Source: Candidatus Eisenbergiella intestinipullorum
GTDB lineage: Bacteria; Bacillota; Clostridia; Lachnospirales; Lachnospiraceae
DNA: 64,000 nt
Assembly (NCBI GenBank): GCA_019119815.1
Contig: DWWH01000012.1
Coordinates: 1 to 64,000 of the forward strand
Direction: 5' to 3'
Shown one piece after another: positions 1-9,447 of the stretch. The position numbers were made by a program, and so were the translations under genes. The notes under the pieces were generated by a model. The model was not told the origin of the DNA and did not search any database. It saw only the letters and a list, made by a program, of their open reading frames with translations. The stretch's first letter is position 1, and each line of letters opens with the position of its first letter.

Positions 1-65
1 ACATGAGAAATCTGAACCCGGTCACCCCCTGACGGGCCCGCTGAAAAAGTACCTAAATTTCACAC

Positions 66-120
66 CGCTTCAACCGAACTGCCCACACCGTTCATCCGAA
101 CCGGGCGTTCCGTTGAAGCG
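66..120. repeat. Inverted repeat at the window's left edge
   Basis: The arms CGCTTCAAC (66-74) and GTTGAAGCG (112-120) are perfectly complementary, with 37 bases between them. The right arm lies in the last codons of the GtrII-like gene. No T-run follows on the minus strand, so this is not a convincing intrinsic terminator. It could be the end of a mobile element lying left of the window or a weak transcript-end hairpin. The sequence does not decide. Confidence 0.3.
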
Positions 121-1342
121 AATTTAGCAATAACATATATCCTGCAATATCAGATAAGGCAAAAGTCCATGTAGTATAGATACAACATAAGATTATCCCC
201 CATTTCAAAAGCATGTTTTGAGAAAAATGTTTTGTGCAAGCTGAACCCATTTCGGACAATTTACAAAACAACGGCACAAACAGTAAAAATGATTGAGCCA
301 TCATAAGATAGTAGTTATAATCTGTTACAATCAAACAAATTGATAATGCTGCTATTGGAATTAATAATACACAAAAAATGAGCGTTATAATATCAAATTT
401 ATTATATTTTCCTTCCTGCACATTATTTTTTATGAGAATGATAAATATACTTATTAATCCAATAAAAAGAATCAAATTGCATACATCACGGTACCAATAT
501 GAGTTATGCAAAATGGAATCAGTAAAAAAGTAATCAAAAAAATTTGAATAAATATGAAATATGATTGAAGGAAGCCGTTTTAAAGTGTTACCTAATCCAT
601 AGGAACTAGCGCCACCATAAAAGGAATAGATGTTATTAAAATGGCATAATATTTTCCATATAATAAGATATAGCACGCTTGAGATTCCGCACACACATAT
701 ACATTGAAAAAAATGACTCCATGTTGACTTTTTCTTTTTACAATGTAGTAAGTCCAAAATCAAAAGCAAAAGACTTAGTAAAGTTGCGGTACTAATATAT
801 GGCTGATAAAAAGCCAGCATTATTGTTAGAAAGAAAGTAGATAGTAATATTTTTGTAAAAGCGCTGCTTTGAAATTTGTATATAATCCATATTGATAAAA
901 CAACTAAAAAATTGCCTATTGTCCCAGCTGAATAGTAGTACATAAGTGTGTTTGCGATATGTGGATGTACAGCAATCGAAGAAGCTGCAATAATTATAGC
1001 AAGCTTTCCTTTAATGTCAAATAACTCAATAATTATAACAGCCATAAGGGCTGTAGAAAATATTGTAATTATGGTACTTAATATGGGCTGTACGATATAT
1101 CCGCGAAGCATCATTAACAGATTCCATGACCAATGTCCCTGAGAATATAATTCGTATTCTCCTGCTTTAACCCAGTTCATATATATAACAGGATCTGCAA
1201 CTACTGGCTGCAAGATCATTAATACTAAATGCGTCAATAAACCAGCAATTATAGCAGATTTAAATGCAATTAATCTATCTCTTTTGAAATGTTCAAGAAA
1301 TTTTTGGAATACTATTTCTGGATCATAAAGAATAGTTTTCAT
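92..1342 (-). CDS. GtrII-like polytopic membrane glycosyltransferase
   Basis: This 416-residue protein is almost entirely hydrophobic, with about ten membrane segments, short loops and a soluble start of about 25 residues. The overall pattern (acidic/aromatic first loop around residues 49-72, then repeated helices) resembles the GtrII/GT-C type transferases that move a glucosyl or related residue from a polyprenyl-phosphate donor onto a polysaccharide outside the membrane. It is the last gene of the leftmost minus-strand operon, 26 bases after the preceding GT2 gene. The DNA is much more AT-rich than the CDP-sugar cassette, suggesting separate acquisition. A GtrB-type donor synthase, its usual partner, is not adjacent but two are encoded elsewhere in the window. 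Family assignment is by architecture and could be another GT-C family. The linked sugar is unknown. Confidence 0.6.
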   Translation of the reverse strand: MKTILYDPEIVFQKFLEHFKRDRLIAFKSAIIAGLLTHLVLMILQPVVADPVIYMNWVKAGEYELYSQGHWSWNLLMMLRGYIVQPILSTIITIFSTALMAVIIIELFDIKGKLAIIIAASSIAVHPHIANTLMYYYSAGTIGNFLVVLSIWIIYKFQSSAFTKILLSTFFLTIMLAFYQPYISTATLLSLLLLILDLLHCKKKKSTWSHFFQCICVCGISSVLYLIIWKILCHFNNIYSFYGGASSYGLGNTLKRLPSIIFHIYSNFFDYFFTDSILHNSYWYRDVCNLILFIGLISIFIILIKNNVQEGKYNKFDIITLIFCVLLIPIAALSICLIVTDYNYYLMMAQSFLLFVPLFCKLSEMGSACTKHFSQNMLLKWGIILCCIYTTWTFALSDIAGYMLLLNSLQRNARFG

Positions 1343-1368
1343 ATACCAAATCTCAACTTTCTAAACAA

Positions 1369-2889
1369 TTAATTCATCAATTTTCTCAACTTAGAAATAG
1401 CTTCTTTATTTTTTGATTTCTTTTCCTTCCTAGGACGCAGCATAAAACGGATTGCCCAATTAAATCCCCAGTAAAGTGAAATATAATAGTGCATATCTTC
1501 TTTTGTTCCGAGCCGTCGGATGATATATCCGCCTTCCAGAAATTTATAATTAGAATGAATATCCTTTTTCGCTCTTTTACAGTATTCTTTCACAAATTCC
1601 GGTCGAATTTTTTCCAACGCGTAACGATGTGTATGTACCTTTACAAGCTGAAGATAATCCAACTGTCTTCTGTCAGAAGATTTCCTGAGGAATTCGTCCA
1701 GATATTGAAAAATCGGGAAGTGAACATATAACCTTTCATCATCTGCGGAAATATCCTGACCCGGACGTGCCAAACGATAGTAATATAAATATTCAGGTAC
1801 GGCTACGATCGATCTGGCTTTGGAAAATGCCTCTATCTTAAAGGGGAGGTCATCAAATCTTTTCAAGTCTGTGTAGAAATGAATCTTGTTGCGGTCAATC
1901 ATATCACGCAGATATATCCCCCTCCAGATCGCGACACGCAGGAAAGCTAACAGCTCATTCATCCGAATCGGATCGGAGGTCCCTTCGTTATACGGCCATT
2001 TTAAAGAGTCAGATATTTCCCTCGTTTTTCCTGTATTTTCATATAATTCATTATATCCGCAGTAACTAATCTCATAGCTTCCTGACAAAGCTCTGCTTAA
2101 CAGCTTACGAAACATGGAAGGGTCAACATAATCATCCGGATCAATAAATCCTATATAACGTCCGCGTGCATGTTCCAGCCCAAACTGTCGGGCAGATGCA
2201 CACCCTCCATTTTCTTTCCTTAATAATCGAATACGGGAGTCTTTTTCTGCGTATTCTGTAATAAGATCTGCAGAATTATCCGGGGAACCATCATCAACAA
2301 ACAGATATTCCACATAATCCGCTTTCCATTCTGTAACGGTTTCAATACACTTGGAAAGATAGGAAGCAACTTTGTATACCGGAAAGATAATGCTCAATTC
2401 TATATTACTTTTATCGTTACGGGACCAATTCATTACTTCCTCATCCTGTTTCCAGGAAACAATATAAATATGCCGGGAAATTTTCCGGTAGGTTTCCCAG
2501 ACATGGAAAGCATTTATTTTATCTTTATTGAGTGCTCCGATCAGAAAATAAGGCCGCAAAAAACAAAGCTCCATAATTTCGTTCTCGTCGGAGGGAGAAT
2601 CGAAGATGAGTGCTGGTTGATCTGTAACCGGCTGATAAGAGAGCAGATCTTGTCTCGTTAATAATTTCATGTTTTTAGGAACATGAGTTGTTTCCTCGAT
2701 CCGGAAACGTTCCAGAACATGCAATATTTTATGAAAGAGCTCTTTTGTTGGTACATAGATAGAAAAATGTTCTAACTGTATGTTGCGGCATATTTCACAG
2801 GCAAGCCATTCGCTGGTATTTGCTCCCATAACCAGAATTGCTTCTTTGATTTGAGGCTGAGAGGATAAATATAAAACCAGATTATTCAT
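1369..2889 (-). CDS. Family 2 glycosyltransferase with extra N-terminal domain
   Basis: The protein has 506 residues. A GT-A fold GT2 domain starts near residue 165 (SIIFPVYKVASYL), with the nucleotide-binding VDDGSPDNS near 198-206 and the metal-binding DPDDY near 252. The first 160 residues are unusual: an alpha/beta stretch with the sequence ILVMGANTSEWLACE and no catalytic motif I recognise, possibly a Rossmann-like domain. The last 30 residues are strongly basic (RPRKEKKSKNKE), consistent with membrane-surface attachment. The start overlaps the upstream gene's stop as TAATG. The context implies cytoplasmic assembly of the chain exported by the adjacent Wzm/Wzt pair. Donor and acceptor sugars cannot be read from sequence. 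Confidence 0.85.
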   Translation of the reverse strand: MNNLVLYLSSQPQIKEAILVMGANTSEWLACEICRNIQLEHFSIYVPTKELFHKILHVLERFRIEETTHVPKNMKLLTRQDLLSYQPVTDQPALIFDSPSDENEIMELCFLRPYFLIGALNKDKINAFHVWETYRKISRHIYIVSWKQDEEVMNWSRNDKSNIELSIIFPVYKVASYLSKCIETVTEWKADYVEYLFVDDGSPDNSADLITEYAEKDSRIRLLRKENGGCASARQFGLEHARGRYIGFIDPDDYVDPSMFRKLLSRALSGSYEISYCGYNELYENTGKTREISDSLKWPYNEGTSDPIRMNELLAFLRVAIWRGIYLRDMIDRNKIHFYTDLKRFDDLPFKIEAFSKARSIVAVPEYLYYYRLARPGQDISADDERLYVHFPIFQYLDEFLRKSSDRRQLDYLQLVKVHTHRYALEKIRPEFVKEYCKRAKKDIHSNYKFLEGGYIIRRLGTKEDMHYYISLYWGFNWAIRFMLRPRKEKKSKNKEAISKLRKLMN

Positions 2890-3950
2890 TATCTATGCCT
2901 CCTTATCTTTTCAATGCGATGATACATGTTTTCTCCTGCTTCAACTACATGACAATTAGAGAGCATCCTGTAGAAGATGGGATGCCTTAATAGTTGCAGA
3001 TATATCATAGTATCCCGGCTTGGATGTAATATATGACGATAATATTTTACATAGTGTGATGGAATTGAGCTACACAAAAGATGAAGCTTCTGTGTCAGCT
3101 CTTTTCTAACCAAAGGCTTTGCAACAAACATTGACCACCGAATAAACAGTACCATCATATGGATGATATAAGCAACTTCCGTCTCTCCCCAATTGTTTTC
3201 AAAAGCATACAGTAAGGTTTTTGAGAAAACAGGTATAATGTCAAGCCTTGCCGCACCAGCCATAGAAGTAATCTGATTACCAGAATTAATACGATAAAAA
3301 AATCCAGCTTCGTTGACCATAATACAGCGCCGTGCCCAGTAAAATAAATAGAAATGTGGAAAAACGTCTTCCCATTTTACACCTTCCGGAAAGGAAAAAT
3401 TATACTTTTTGAGAAAAGATGTATTCCAGACGGAACGATTGATATTGGCTTCCAAAGCATACATCTCAGGTATTTCGGCCGGGCTTGTAACATGTTGTCT
3501 CGAAAAAATATTTGAGAGCAATTCATTGTCTTTCCATTCTTCATATTTACAAGTAGCCATATTGTAAACTTTGGGTTTCATGAAAATAATATCAATATCT
3601 TCCGACTCTTCCAGGATGGCTTTTGTAACATGCTCTATGGTTCTTGGCATCAGCCAATCATCGCTGTCAAGGAATTCAATATATGGAGTTTCCACATACT
3701 GCATTCCTTTGTTTCGCGCGGCTCCCAGTCCGGCATTTTCCTGATAAATATAGCGAAAAATTTCAGGATATTTTTTCGCATAATTTTCTGCGATCGGGCC
3801 GCTGGAATCTGTAGAGCCATCATTTACCAGAATTACCTTAAAATTTTTTACAGACTGATACAAAAGACTGTCAAGACACTGGATCAAATATTTTTCGACG
3901 TTATAAATTGGAACGACTACCGTTATCAGTATTTTTTCGGACATCTTCAT
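2889..3950 (-). CDS. Family 2 glycosyltransferase
   Basis: This 353-residue inverting GT2 enzyme has the canonical opening VVVPIYNVEKYL (11-22), VNDGSTDSS near 42-50, QENAGLGAARN near 70-80 and DSDDW at 95-99. The C-terminal 130 residues are helical and form the family's variable acceptor region. It starts 32 bases after the Wzt-Glf fusion and overlaps the next GT2 by one base, so the three are co-transcribed. It probably adds one sugar during chain assembly at the inner membrane face. Specificity is unknown. Confidence 0.88.
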   Translation of the reverse strand: MKMSEKILITVVVPIYNVEKYLIQCLDSLLYQSVKNFKVILVNDGSTDSSGPIAENYAKKYPEIFRYIYQENAGLGAARNKGMQYVETPYIEFLDSDDWLMPRTIEHVTKAILEESEDIDIIFMKPKVYNMATCKYEEWKDNELLSNIFSRQHVTSPAEIPEMYALEANINRSVWNTSFLKKYNFSFPEGVKWEDVFPHFYLFYWARRCIMVNEAGFFYRINSGNQITSMAGAARLDIIPVFSKTLLYAFENNWGETEVAYIIHMMVLFIRWSMFVAKPLVRKELTQKLHLLCSSIPSHYVKYYRHILHPSRDTMIYLQLLRHPIFYRMLSNCHVVEAGENMYHRIEKIRRHR

Positions 3951-3982
3951 TTCCCCTCTATTTCCAATAAAGCTAAATTGAT

Positions 3983-6451
3983 TTATCCTATTATTACAGA
4001 GGCTTTATAAAGAGCAGCCTCTATCACCTGATCCATATCATAATACCTGTATTCTCCCAGCCTGCCTCCGAAAACAACATGATTTTCAGAAGCGGCAAGT
4101 GCCCGATATTTCTGATATAACTGATTATTTTTTTCATCATTGACCGGGTAATACGGCTCCTGATTCCGATTCCATTCGCTGCTGTACTCTCTGCTGATCA
4201 CTGTTTTGGGCTGCTGTCCAAAGGCAAAATGTTTATGCTCTATGATACGGGTATACGGTGTCTGAGCATCGGTATAATTCACTACGGCATTCCCCTGATA
4301 ATTCTCCATATCGAGGATTTCATTTTCAAACCTGACGCTTCGATACTGCAGTTCACCCAGACTGTAGGAAAAATATGCGTCGATCGGTCCCGTATAGATC
4401 ACCGTATCCGCAAGTGCATTAAACGCTTCCTTATCAGACAAATAATCTGTGCCTAGTCGTACCTCCGTATTCCCAAGCAGTGAAGATACCAGTTTGGTAT
4501 AGCCCTCCACAGGAATTCCCTGGTAACACGCATTAAAATAATTATTGTCATACGTAAATCTTACTGGAAGACGGCGGATAATGAACGGCGGAAGCTCCCT
4601 GCAGGAACGGCCCCATTGTTTTTCCGTATAACCCTTTACCAGCTTTTCATAAATGTCAGTTCCGACAAGACTGATCGCCTGTTCTTCCAGATTCTTCGGC
4701 TCTGAAATATGCGCGTCCAGACGCTGCTGTTCAATGATCTTTCTTGCTTCCTCCGGTTTGCTTATCCCCCACATTTTCTGGAAGGTATTCATGTTAAAGG
4801 GAAGATTATAATATTCTCCTTTGTAATTGGCTAAAGGGCTGTTGGTAAAACGATTAAATTCTCCAAAGCGGCAGACATATTTCCATATCTCTTTATTATT
4901 TGTATGAAATATGTGTGCACCGTAGCGATGGACGTCAATCCCTTCTATTTTTTCTGTAAAAATATTTCCTGCGATGTGGTCCCGTTTTTCTATGACCAGG
5001 CATTTCTTTCCCGCATCCATTGCCTGACGGGCAAAGACTGCACCATAAAGACCTGCGCCTACGATTAAAAAATCATACTGCTTTTTTGAGAAAGAAGTAT
5101 GAAGTGCAGGAACAGAATTACCCCAGCGATGGGGAATTGTGATCAGTCCGAACTCCGGATGCCAGGCGGATGCAACCTCTATCTTCAGAAATTTTTTTAT
5201 AGAGTCAAATATTTCGCCTGCAGCATTGCTGATACGAAAACTCAGATAATACGTTCCGGAAAGTAGCGGCAGGGAATCGATCTGACATCCTATTTCATAT
5301 TCCTGCTCGGAAGAACCTGGATTTTCTATCTGTTTCGTATTAGAAAAATAAATCAGGCCGGTATCATCAGAGATTGAAAATTCAACCTGCAATAGCGGAT
5401 CGTATTCCTGACTGTCGTTATTCTCAGACTGTTGATTCCCCTTTAAAACAACAGAATCCGTCCGGTAGGTAAGTGACAGGTACATACTGTCGCCGGTGGA
5501 AAATTTCAAAGTATTGATGTTTTCCTGATTCCGCAACCGGATTCCCGTAAACCGGACCTGCATACTGCCGCTCCGCCTGGTATCCCATTCACAGCTTTCA
5601 TGGATCATGCGGCACTTTTCCGGAGAGGTCCAGCTTTCCTGATATTTTTCGAGAGCTGTTTTTTCGGTTCTCTGTTCCAGCTGGGCTTTTTCATAATTTT
5701 GCCGCGCCACTCTGTGTTCATCCATATCCTCCAGGTAGTGCGCGCATACACTGTCAGCCGGCCCGTCTTCACAGACCAGTCCGTCGGCCATCCAGATGGC
5801 TCTGTCACAGATTTCCCTTATCTGCCCCATGGCATGGGAAACAATGACGATGGTTACTCCTTTTCTTTTCAAAGAACGCAGCTTTTCAAAGCATTTTTCC
5901 TGAAAGGCCGCATCTCCTACGGCGAGTATCTCGTCGATCAGAAGAATATCCGCATCCACATTGATGGCGACGGCAAAGGCAAGCCGCATATACATTCCGG
6001 AAGAATATGTCCTTACCGGATTGTCAATATATTCCTCCAATTCAGAGAAACGGATGATGTCTTCCATCCTCCTGTCAACTTCTCGTCTTTTAATACCAAA
6101 AATGGATGCATTGATATATACATTTTCCCGGCCGGTCATATCCGGATGGAAGCCTGCTCCCAATTCAATCAGACTGGAAATACGTCCCTGTGTATTTATC
6201 GTACCTTTGTCCGGACGCAGAATCCTGGTCAGAAGCTTCAGCATTGTGCTCTTTCCGCAGCCGTTTTTCCCTATCAGTGCAACAGCTTCTCCTTTTTTCA
6301 CAAAAAAGCTGATGCTTTTCAATACATGACGTTCCTGTATTTTATTTCGATTTCGGAAAATTACGGCATCCTTCAATTGATGGGATGCTTCCAGATGAAC
6401 CTTAAAGGTTTTTTCCACATTATATACTTCGATTGAGTTCTCCGGGTTCAT
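3983..6451 (-). CDS. Fusion: Wzt-type polysaccharide export ATPase + UDP-galactopyranose mutase
   Basis: One uninterrupted 822-residue frame carries two complete enzymes. Residues 1-240 are an ABC ATPase with Walker A GKNGCGKST (61-69), signature YSSGMYMRLAF and Walker B ILLIDEILAVGD. Residues of about 290-430 look like the beta-rich Wzt C-terminal domain that binds the chain to be exported. From residue 456 to the end follows a full-length (367-residue) UDP-galactopyranose mutase: FAD-binding VGAGLYGAVFAR, then RYGAHIFHT, YTEKQWG and RRLPVRFTYDNNYF. Glf converts UDP-Galp to UDP-Galf. It is normally a free-standing protein, so placing it on the exporter ATPase is odd. The start overlaps wzm as TAATG. 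A shorter paralogue without mutase lies at 26469-27755. The neighbouring GlfT1-like transferase supports Galf in this polymer. Confidence 0.93.
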   Translation of the reverse strand: MNPENSIEVYNVEKTFKVHLEASHQLKDAVIFRNRNKIQERHVLKSISFFVKKGEAVALIGKNGCGKSTMLKLLTRILRPDKGTINTQGRISSLIELGAGFHPDMTGRENVYINASIFGIKRREVDRRMEDIIRFSELEEYIDNPVRTYSSGMYMRLAFAVAINVDADILLIDEILAVGDAAFQEKCFEKLRSLKRKGVTIVIVSHAMGQIREICDRAIWMADGLVCEDGPADSVCAHYLEDMDEHRVARQNYEKAQLEQRTEKTALEKYQESWTSPEKCRMIHESCEWDTRRSGSMQVRFTGIRLRNQENINTLKFSTGDSMYLSLTYRTDSVVLKGNQQSENNDSQEYDPLLQVEFSISDDTGLIYFSNTKQIENPGSSEQEYEIGCQIDSLPLLSGTYYLSFRISNAAGEIFDSIKKFLKIEVASAWHPEFGLITIPHRWGNSVPALHTSFSKKQYDFLIVGAGLYGAVFARQAMDAGKKCLVIEKRDHIAGNIFTEKIEGIDVHRYGAHIFHTNNKEIWKYVCRFGEFNRFTNSPLANYKGEYYNLPFNMNTFQKMWGISKPEEARKIIEQQRLDAHISEPKNLEEQAISLVGTDIYEKLVKGYTEKQWGRSCRELPPFIIRRLPVRFTYDNNYFNACYQGIPVEGYTKLVSSLLGNTEVRLGTDYLSDKEAFNALADTVIYTGPIDAYFSYSLGELQYRSVRFENEILDMENYQGNAVVNYTDAQTPYTRIIEHKHFAFGQQPKTVISREYSSEWNRNQEPYYPVNDEKNNQLYQKYRALAASENHVVFGGRLGEYRYYDMDQVIEAALYKASVIIG

Positions 6452-7233
6452 TACATTTCCTCCGCAAACCGTTTTTCCAGTTTTATAAATATAAGCTCTC
6501 CGGCAATCAGAAACAGAACGGCAATCACAGCGACATGGGCCAGTGACGCAACATCCGGTGCTGTCTTATAGTAAAGAATATTTTGGTAGGAACGGACTAT
6601 AGGGGTCATAGGATTCAGATTGATGATCCATGACAGTTCCGGCGGCACCAGATCCATCGGATACATGATAGGAGTAAGCCAGATCCAGGCCATTGTAACC
6701 ACACCAGTCATATACTCAATGTCCCTGAAATATACGTCTGTCGAAGCTAGGATCAGGGCAAGTCCCAACGTAAAGATATATTCCAGTATCATGATGGCCG
6801 GAAGATACATGAGTATGATACGGAACTGGAATCCCAGACCGGAAAACAGGATAATGGCAAAAGCAACCAGATAATTGATCAGGAAGTTGACAAATCGGCT
6901 GGTTACCGTTGAAATAACAAGAACCTCACGAGGAAAATAGATTTTTTTTACCATATCCCCCTGAGCAAATACACATCCAGCACCCTGACCTATTGATTCA
7001 CTGAAAAAATTCCAGGGCATCATGCCCACGATGAGGAAGACATAATATTTGTCCAGATTGGAACGATATATCATCGAAAAAACAAGAATATATACAAGAA
7101 TCTGACACAGTGGATTAATAAAATTCCACAGAAATCCCATAAAGGATCCCTTATAACGTCCACGCAGATCGCGGTGCACAAGTCCGGCTATCATATCCCG
7201 GTATTCATAAATTTCTTTAAGTCTGTTCCACAT
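6451..7233 (-). CDS. wzm: Polysaccharide ABC exporter permease
   Basis: A 260-residue ABC-2 permease with about six membrane helices. The N-terminal amphipathic region LVHRDLRGRYKGS and the GxxWNFxNPLCQ segment are characteristic of the Wzm/TagG family. It pairs with the adjacent Wzt-Glf ATPase (one-base overlap) to carry undecaprenyl-linked glycan across the membrane. It overlaps the upstream GlfT1-like gene by 17 bases. It closely resembles the permease at 25681-26469 (shared RDLRGRYKGS, QGAGC, KKIYFPREVL, YFRDIE and KRFAEE-type end), much more than the permease at 20895-21674. The first and third exporters are therefore duplicates in opposite orientation. Confidence 0.92.
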   Translation of the reverse strand: MWNRLKEIYEYRDMIAGLVHRDLRGRYKGSFMGFLWNFINPLCQILVYILVFSMIYRSNLDKYYVFLIVGMMPWNFFSESIGQGAGCVFAQGDMVKKIYFPREVLVISTVTSRFVNFLINYLVAFAIILFSGLGFQFRIILMYLPAIMILEYIFTLGLALILASTDVYFRDIEYMTGVVTMAWIWLTPIMYPMDLVPPELSWIINLNPMTPIVRSYQNILYYKTAPDVASLAHVAVIAVLFLIAGELIFIKLEKRFAEEM

Positions 7234-8164
7234 ATGATTCGGTTTCCTTTTCTGATAAATAGTGAATTGCAGGACGGAAAACGAGGCCCTGCCGAAATCC
7301 CTGATACATGATCCGCAGCCGCTGCAGTTTGTTTCTGGCCGTCAAAACGATATGACAGGTATCTCTTAACAGGCGAAACAGATAATAAAGACAGGAAATC
7401 AACCCGTTCCGCCTTGAGATATACCATTCGTTTCGATATTTATAGTAATATCTGTCAAGCCGATCCAAACTGTCATATACAATGTCGGATCCTGTGTTCT
7501 GTGCCGTATGATGCACGACCACGCTCTGTGCAATATAAAAGCAGGGAAACAGCCTGCTGATTCTTTCCGTATATTCCTGATCGTCTCCCCAGATAAAGAA
7601 CTCTTTTATTGGCAGCCCGACATGCTGTATAACCTTCCAGGGAATCAGGAGAGAAACAAAAGTTGCTTTCCTGACCTGAGAATAGAGCTGGCCGGAGGTC
7701 CCTTTTATAAAAAGAGGGATGTTCATTTTGCATAAAGACCAATCCGTCCACAGAACCTTTCCGGAGAGAAAACCCCAGTTTTTTAGCTGACTTCCAGCTG
7801 TCATCAGATATTCCAGAGCCCGTGCCTCGCAGACAGCATCATCATCCATCAGCCATACATAATCACAGCGCAACTTTTCTGCCTGACATATTCCATAACA
7901 ATATCCCCCGGCTCCTCCCAAATTAGTGTCCTGGCGAAAATAGTGCAGACGGGAATCAGATCGTGCTATCCCGGAGGCCAGTTCAGAGGTCCCATCACTG
8001 CTGTGATTATCGACCAGAATGATCTCAAAGGAGGAATAAGTCTGTTTAAACAGAGCTTCCAAGCATTCCTGCAGCATGATACAGCGATTATAGGTTACAA
8101 TTATGATTGCGACTTTTTTATTCACAAAGCCACTCCCTTTATCTGATAAGCACCTTTTTGTCAT
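7217..8164 (-). CDS. Family 2 glycosyltransferase, GlfT1-like (probable galactofuranosyl/rhamnosyl type)
   Basis: The 315-residue GT2 has IIIVTYNR near 21-28, VDNHSSDGT near 51-59, a glycine-rich NLGGAGG near 81-87 and the triple-Asp MDDDA near 106-110. The later FFIWGDDQEYTERI supplies the catalytic acidic cluster. This pattern belongs to the GT2 branch that includes mycobacterial GlfT1 and rhamnosyltransferases of the WLMDDD type. With a mutase in the same operon, galactofuranosyl transfer is the best guess. The frame opens at ATG 8164. A GTG at 8125 has a better-spaced GGGAG and directly precedes the domain, so it may be the real start. Paralogues lie at 15660 and 24735. Confidence 0.85.
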   Translation of the reverse strand: MTKRCLSDKGSGFVNKKVAIIIVTYNRCIMLQECLEALFKQTYSSFEIILVDNHSSDGTSELASGIARSDSRLHYFRQDTNLGGAGGYCYGICQAEKLRCDYVWLMDDDAVCEARALEYLMTAGSQLKNWGFLSGKVLWTDWSLCKMNIPLFIKGTSGQLYSQVRKATFVSLLIPWKVIQHVGLPIKEFFIWGDDQEYTERISRLFPCFYIAQSVVVHHTAQNTGSDIVYDSLDRLDRYYYKYRNEWYISRRNGLISCLYYLFRLLRDTCHIVLTARNKLQRLRIMYQGFRQGLVFRPAIHYLSEKETESYVEQT

Positions 8165-8167
8165 TCA

Positions 8168-9217
8168 TCACATGGACGGATTATTCTTCCCTTTATTGGA
8201 ATCAAGCTGGCACTTATAAATAAACAGATCATAACACAGCCTGAAGCATACAAAAAAAAGAGAAGAAGGCATATGCTGATACATCCACCTTTCTATACGG
8301 AACACTTTACTGTTCTGTTCCGTATAGCTGCTGTGAAAATCGGCCCAGGGAGACTGCTTCAGGTAAAATTCAAAGACAGCTTTCCCGGGATGCATGGAGT
8401 CCCTGTGCCAGGGAAATTCGCCTAAAAATCTAAAAAAATGATAAATGACAGGGCTATTTACCGCTATTTCAATTTCTTGTTCTGCATAATAGGTTTTAGG
8501 CCGGAACAAAAAACGGTATTCCGAAGGAGAGCATATTAAATGAATCGGCTGTAAGTTATATGCGAGAGGCAGCAAGGCAATCTTTCCTCGTAACACAATG
8601 TTCAGAAGATCCTGATCCGGTGAAATATAATGAGATCGCATATCCTTAGCATACCGGACAATCTGTTCTGTACAGCTTAGTTTTTTCCACTGGGAAACAT
8701 CAAACAAAATAACTCCGGCATTGAAATATCCATCCGTTTTTCTGTTGCCAATTAATTTTGCATGGCGCAGCCCAAGAGAATCATAAGCCATAGCTATCGG
8801 TTTCCCGGCCATATCATACGTAAGCAACGGTCTGAGCGAACCGTTTATGATCGTATCTGAATCGATATAGATCAGGCGATCGATATGCTCGGCCAGGACA
8901 GTCGGGAAAAACATTTTCAGGTTAGTGGAATAGGAACCTCTGTAACTGGGAATTCCGAGTGCTTTCAGCTGCTCGATTATTTTTTCTGAATTTAAAAAAG
9001 TGACTTTTCTTCCATATTGTAAAATAAGGCATTCTATACGTTTTTTGCTGTCATCTGATATATCCTCGTCCATGACGTAAAAATGAAGATAGTCTATATC
9101 TCGATTATGTATCAGAAGAGACAGGATGGAAGTACCGGCAAAAGGTACATATTTTTCATTAAACTGATAAAGTATATTTGCTACAGAGGTATTTTCACTT
9201 ACTGTCATATTAATCAA
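8168..9217 (-). CDS. Family 8 glycosyltransferase, first gene of left export operon
   Basis: A retaining GT8 transferase of the LPS galactosyl/glucosyltransferase (RfaJ/GspA) kind. ILYQFNEKYVPFAG lies near 15-28, the metal-binding DSD near 119-121 in LIYIDSDT, then YFNAGVILFD and the HFFRFLGEFPW motif near the end. The frame can open at TTG 9217 or ATG 9208; the ATG aligns better with the third paralogue, which also begins MT. No clear Shine-Dalgarno is visible. About 40 bases upstream lies a 20-bp element also found before the other two GT8 genes (21687-22706 and 23691-24716). The next gene starts within four bases, so this heads the operon. The protein is likely an early chain-committing transferase, but this is inferred. 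Confidence 0.88.
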   Translation of the reverse strand: MINMTVSENTSVANILYQFNEKYVPFAGTSILSLLIHNRDIDYLHFYVMDEDISDDSKKRIECLILQYGRKVTFLNSEKIIEQLKALGIPSYRGSYSTNLKMFFPTVLAEHIDRLIYIDSDTIINGSLRPLLTYDMAGKPIAMAYDSLGLRHAKLIGNRKTDGYFNAGVILFDVSQWKKLSCTEQIVRYAKDMRSHYISPDQDLLNIVLRGKIALLPLAYNLQPIHLICSPSEYRFLFRPKTYYAEQEIEIAVNSPVIYHFFRFLGEFPWHRDSMHPGKAVFEFYLKQSPWADFHSSYTEQNSKVFRIERWMYQHMPSSLFFVCFRLCYDLFIYKCQLDSNKGKNNPSM

Positions 9218-9254
9218 ATTTAGATAAATTTCTGTTTTCTATATATTTATTAAA

Positions 9255-9281
9255 GGAAACATTTTGGGATAAAATGTATCC
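9255..9281 (-). promoter_or_regulatory. Conserved palindrome-like element, copy A (candidate recombination or leader site)
   Basis: Arms GGAAACATTTT (9255-9265) and AAAATGTATCC (9271-9281) pair with one mismatch around the centre GGGAT. The inner 20 bases (9258-9277) match copy C exactly and copy B with one mismatch. Read on the minus strand it lies 41 bases before the GT8 TTG start. The centre is asymmetric (ATCCC on the coding strand), so it has a direction: the same as copy B and opposite to copy C. Confidence 0.7.
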
Positions 9282-9447
9282 CCCGCCAGTTTACAAAACC
9301 GAATCTCCATGGAAGATATAATGAAAAACAACTCAAAAATCCGTATTTTTTCAGAAATAAAAATTCTCCCTGTTCTCTTTTAATGGGGAATGATGTACAA
9401 TCAGATTAGATAATCTACTCCGTTGGAAAGGCTGGTGATATCCGGGA

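Noticed and set aside
5600..6436. 278-codon plus-strand frame within the Wzt-Glf gene
   Set aside because: Complement of the ATPase coding sequence with Phe/His-rich composition. No start context or family signal.
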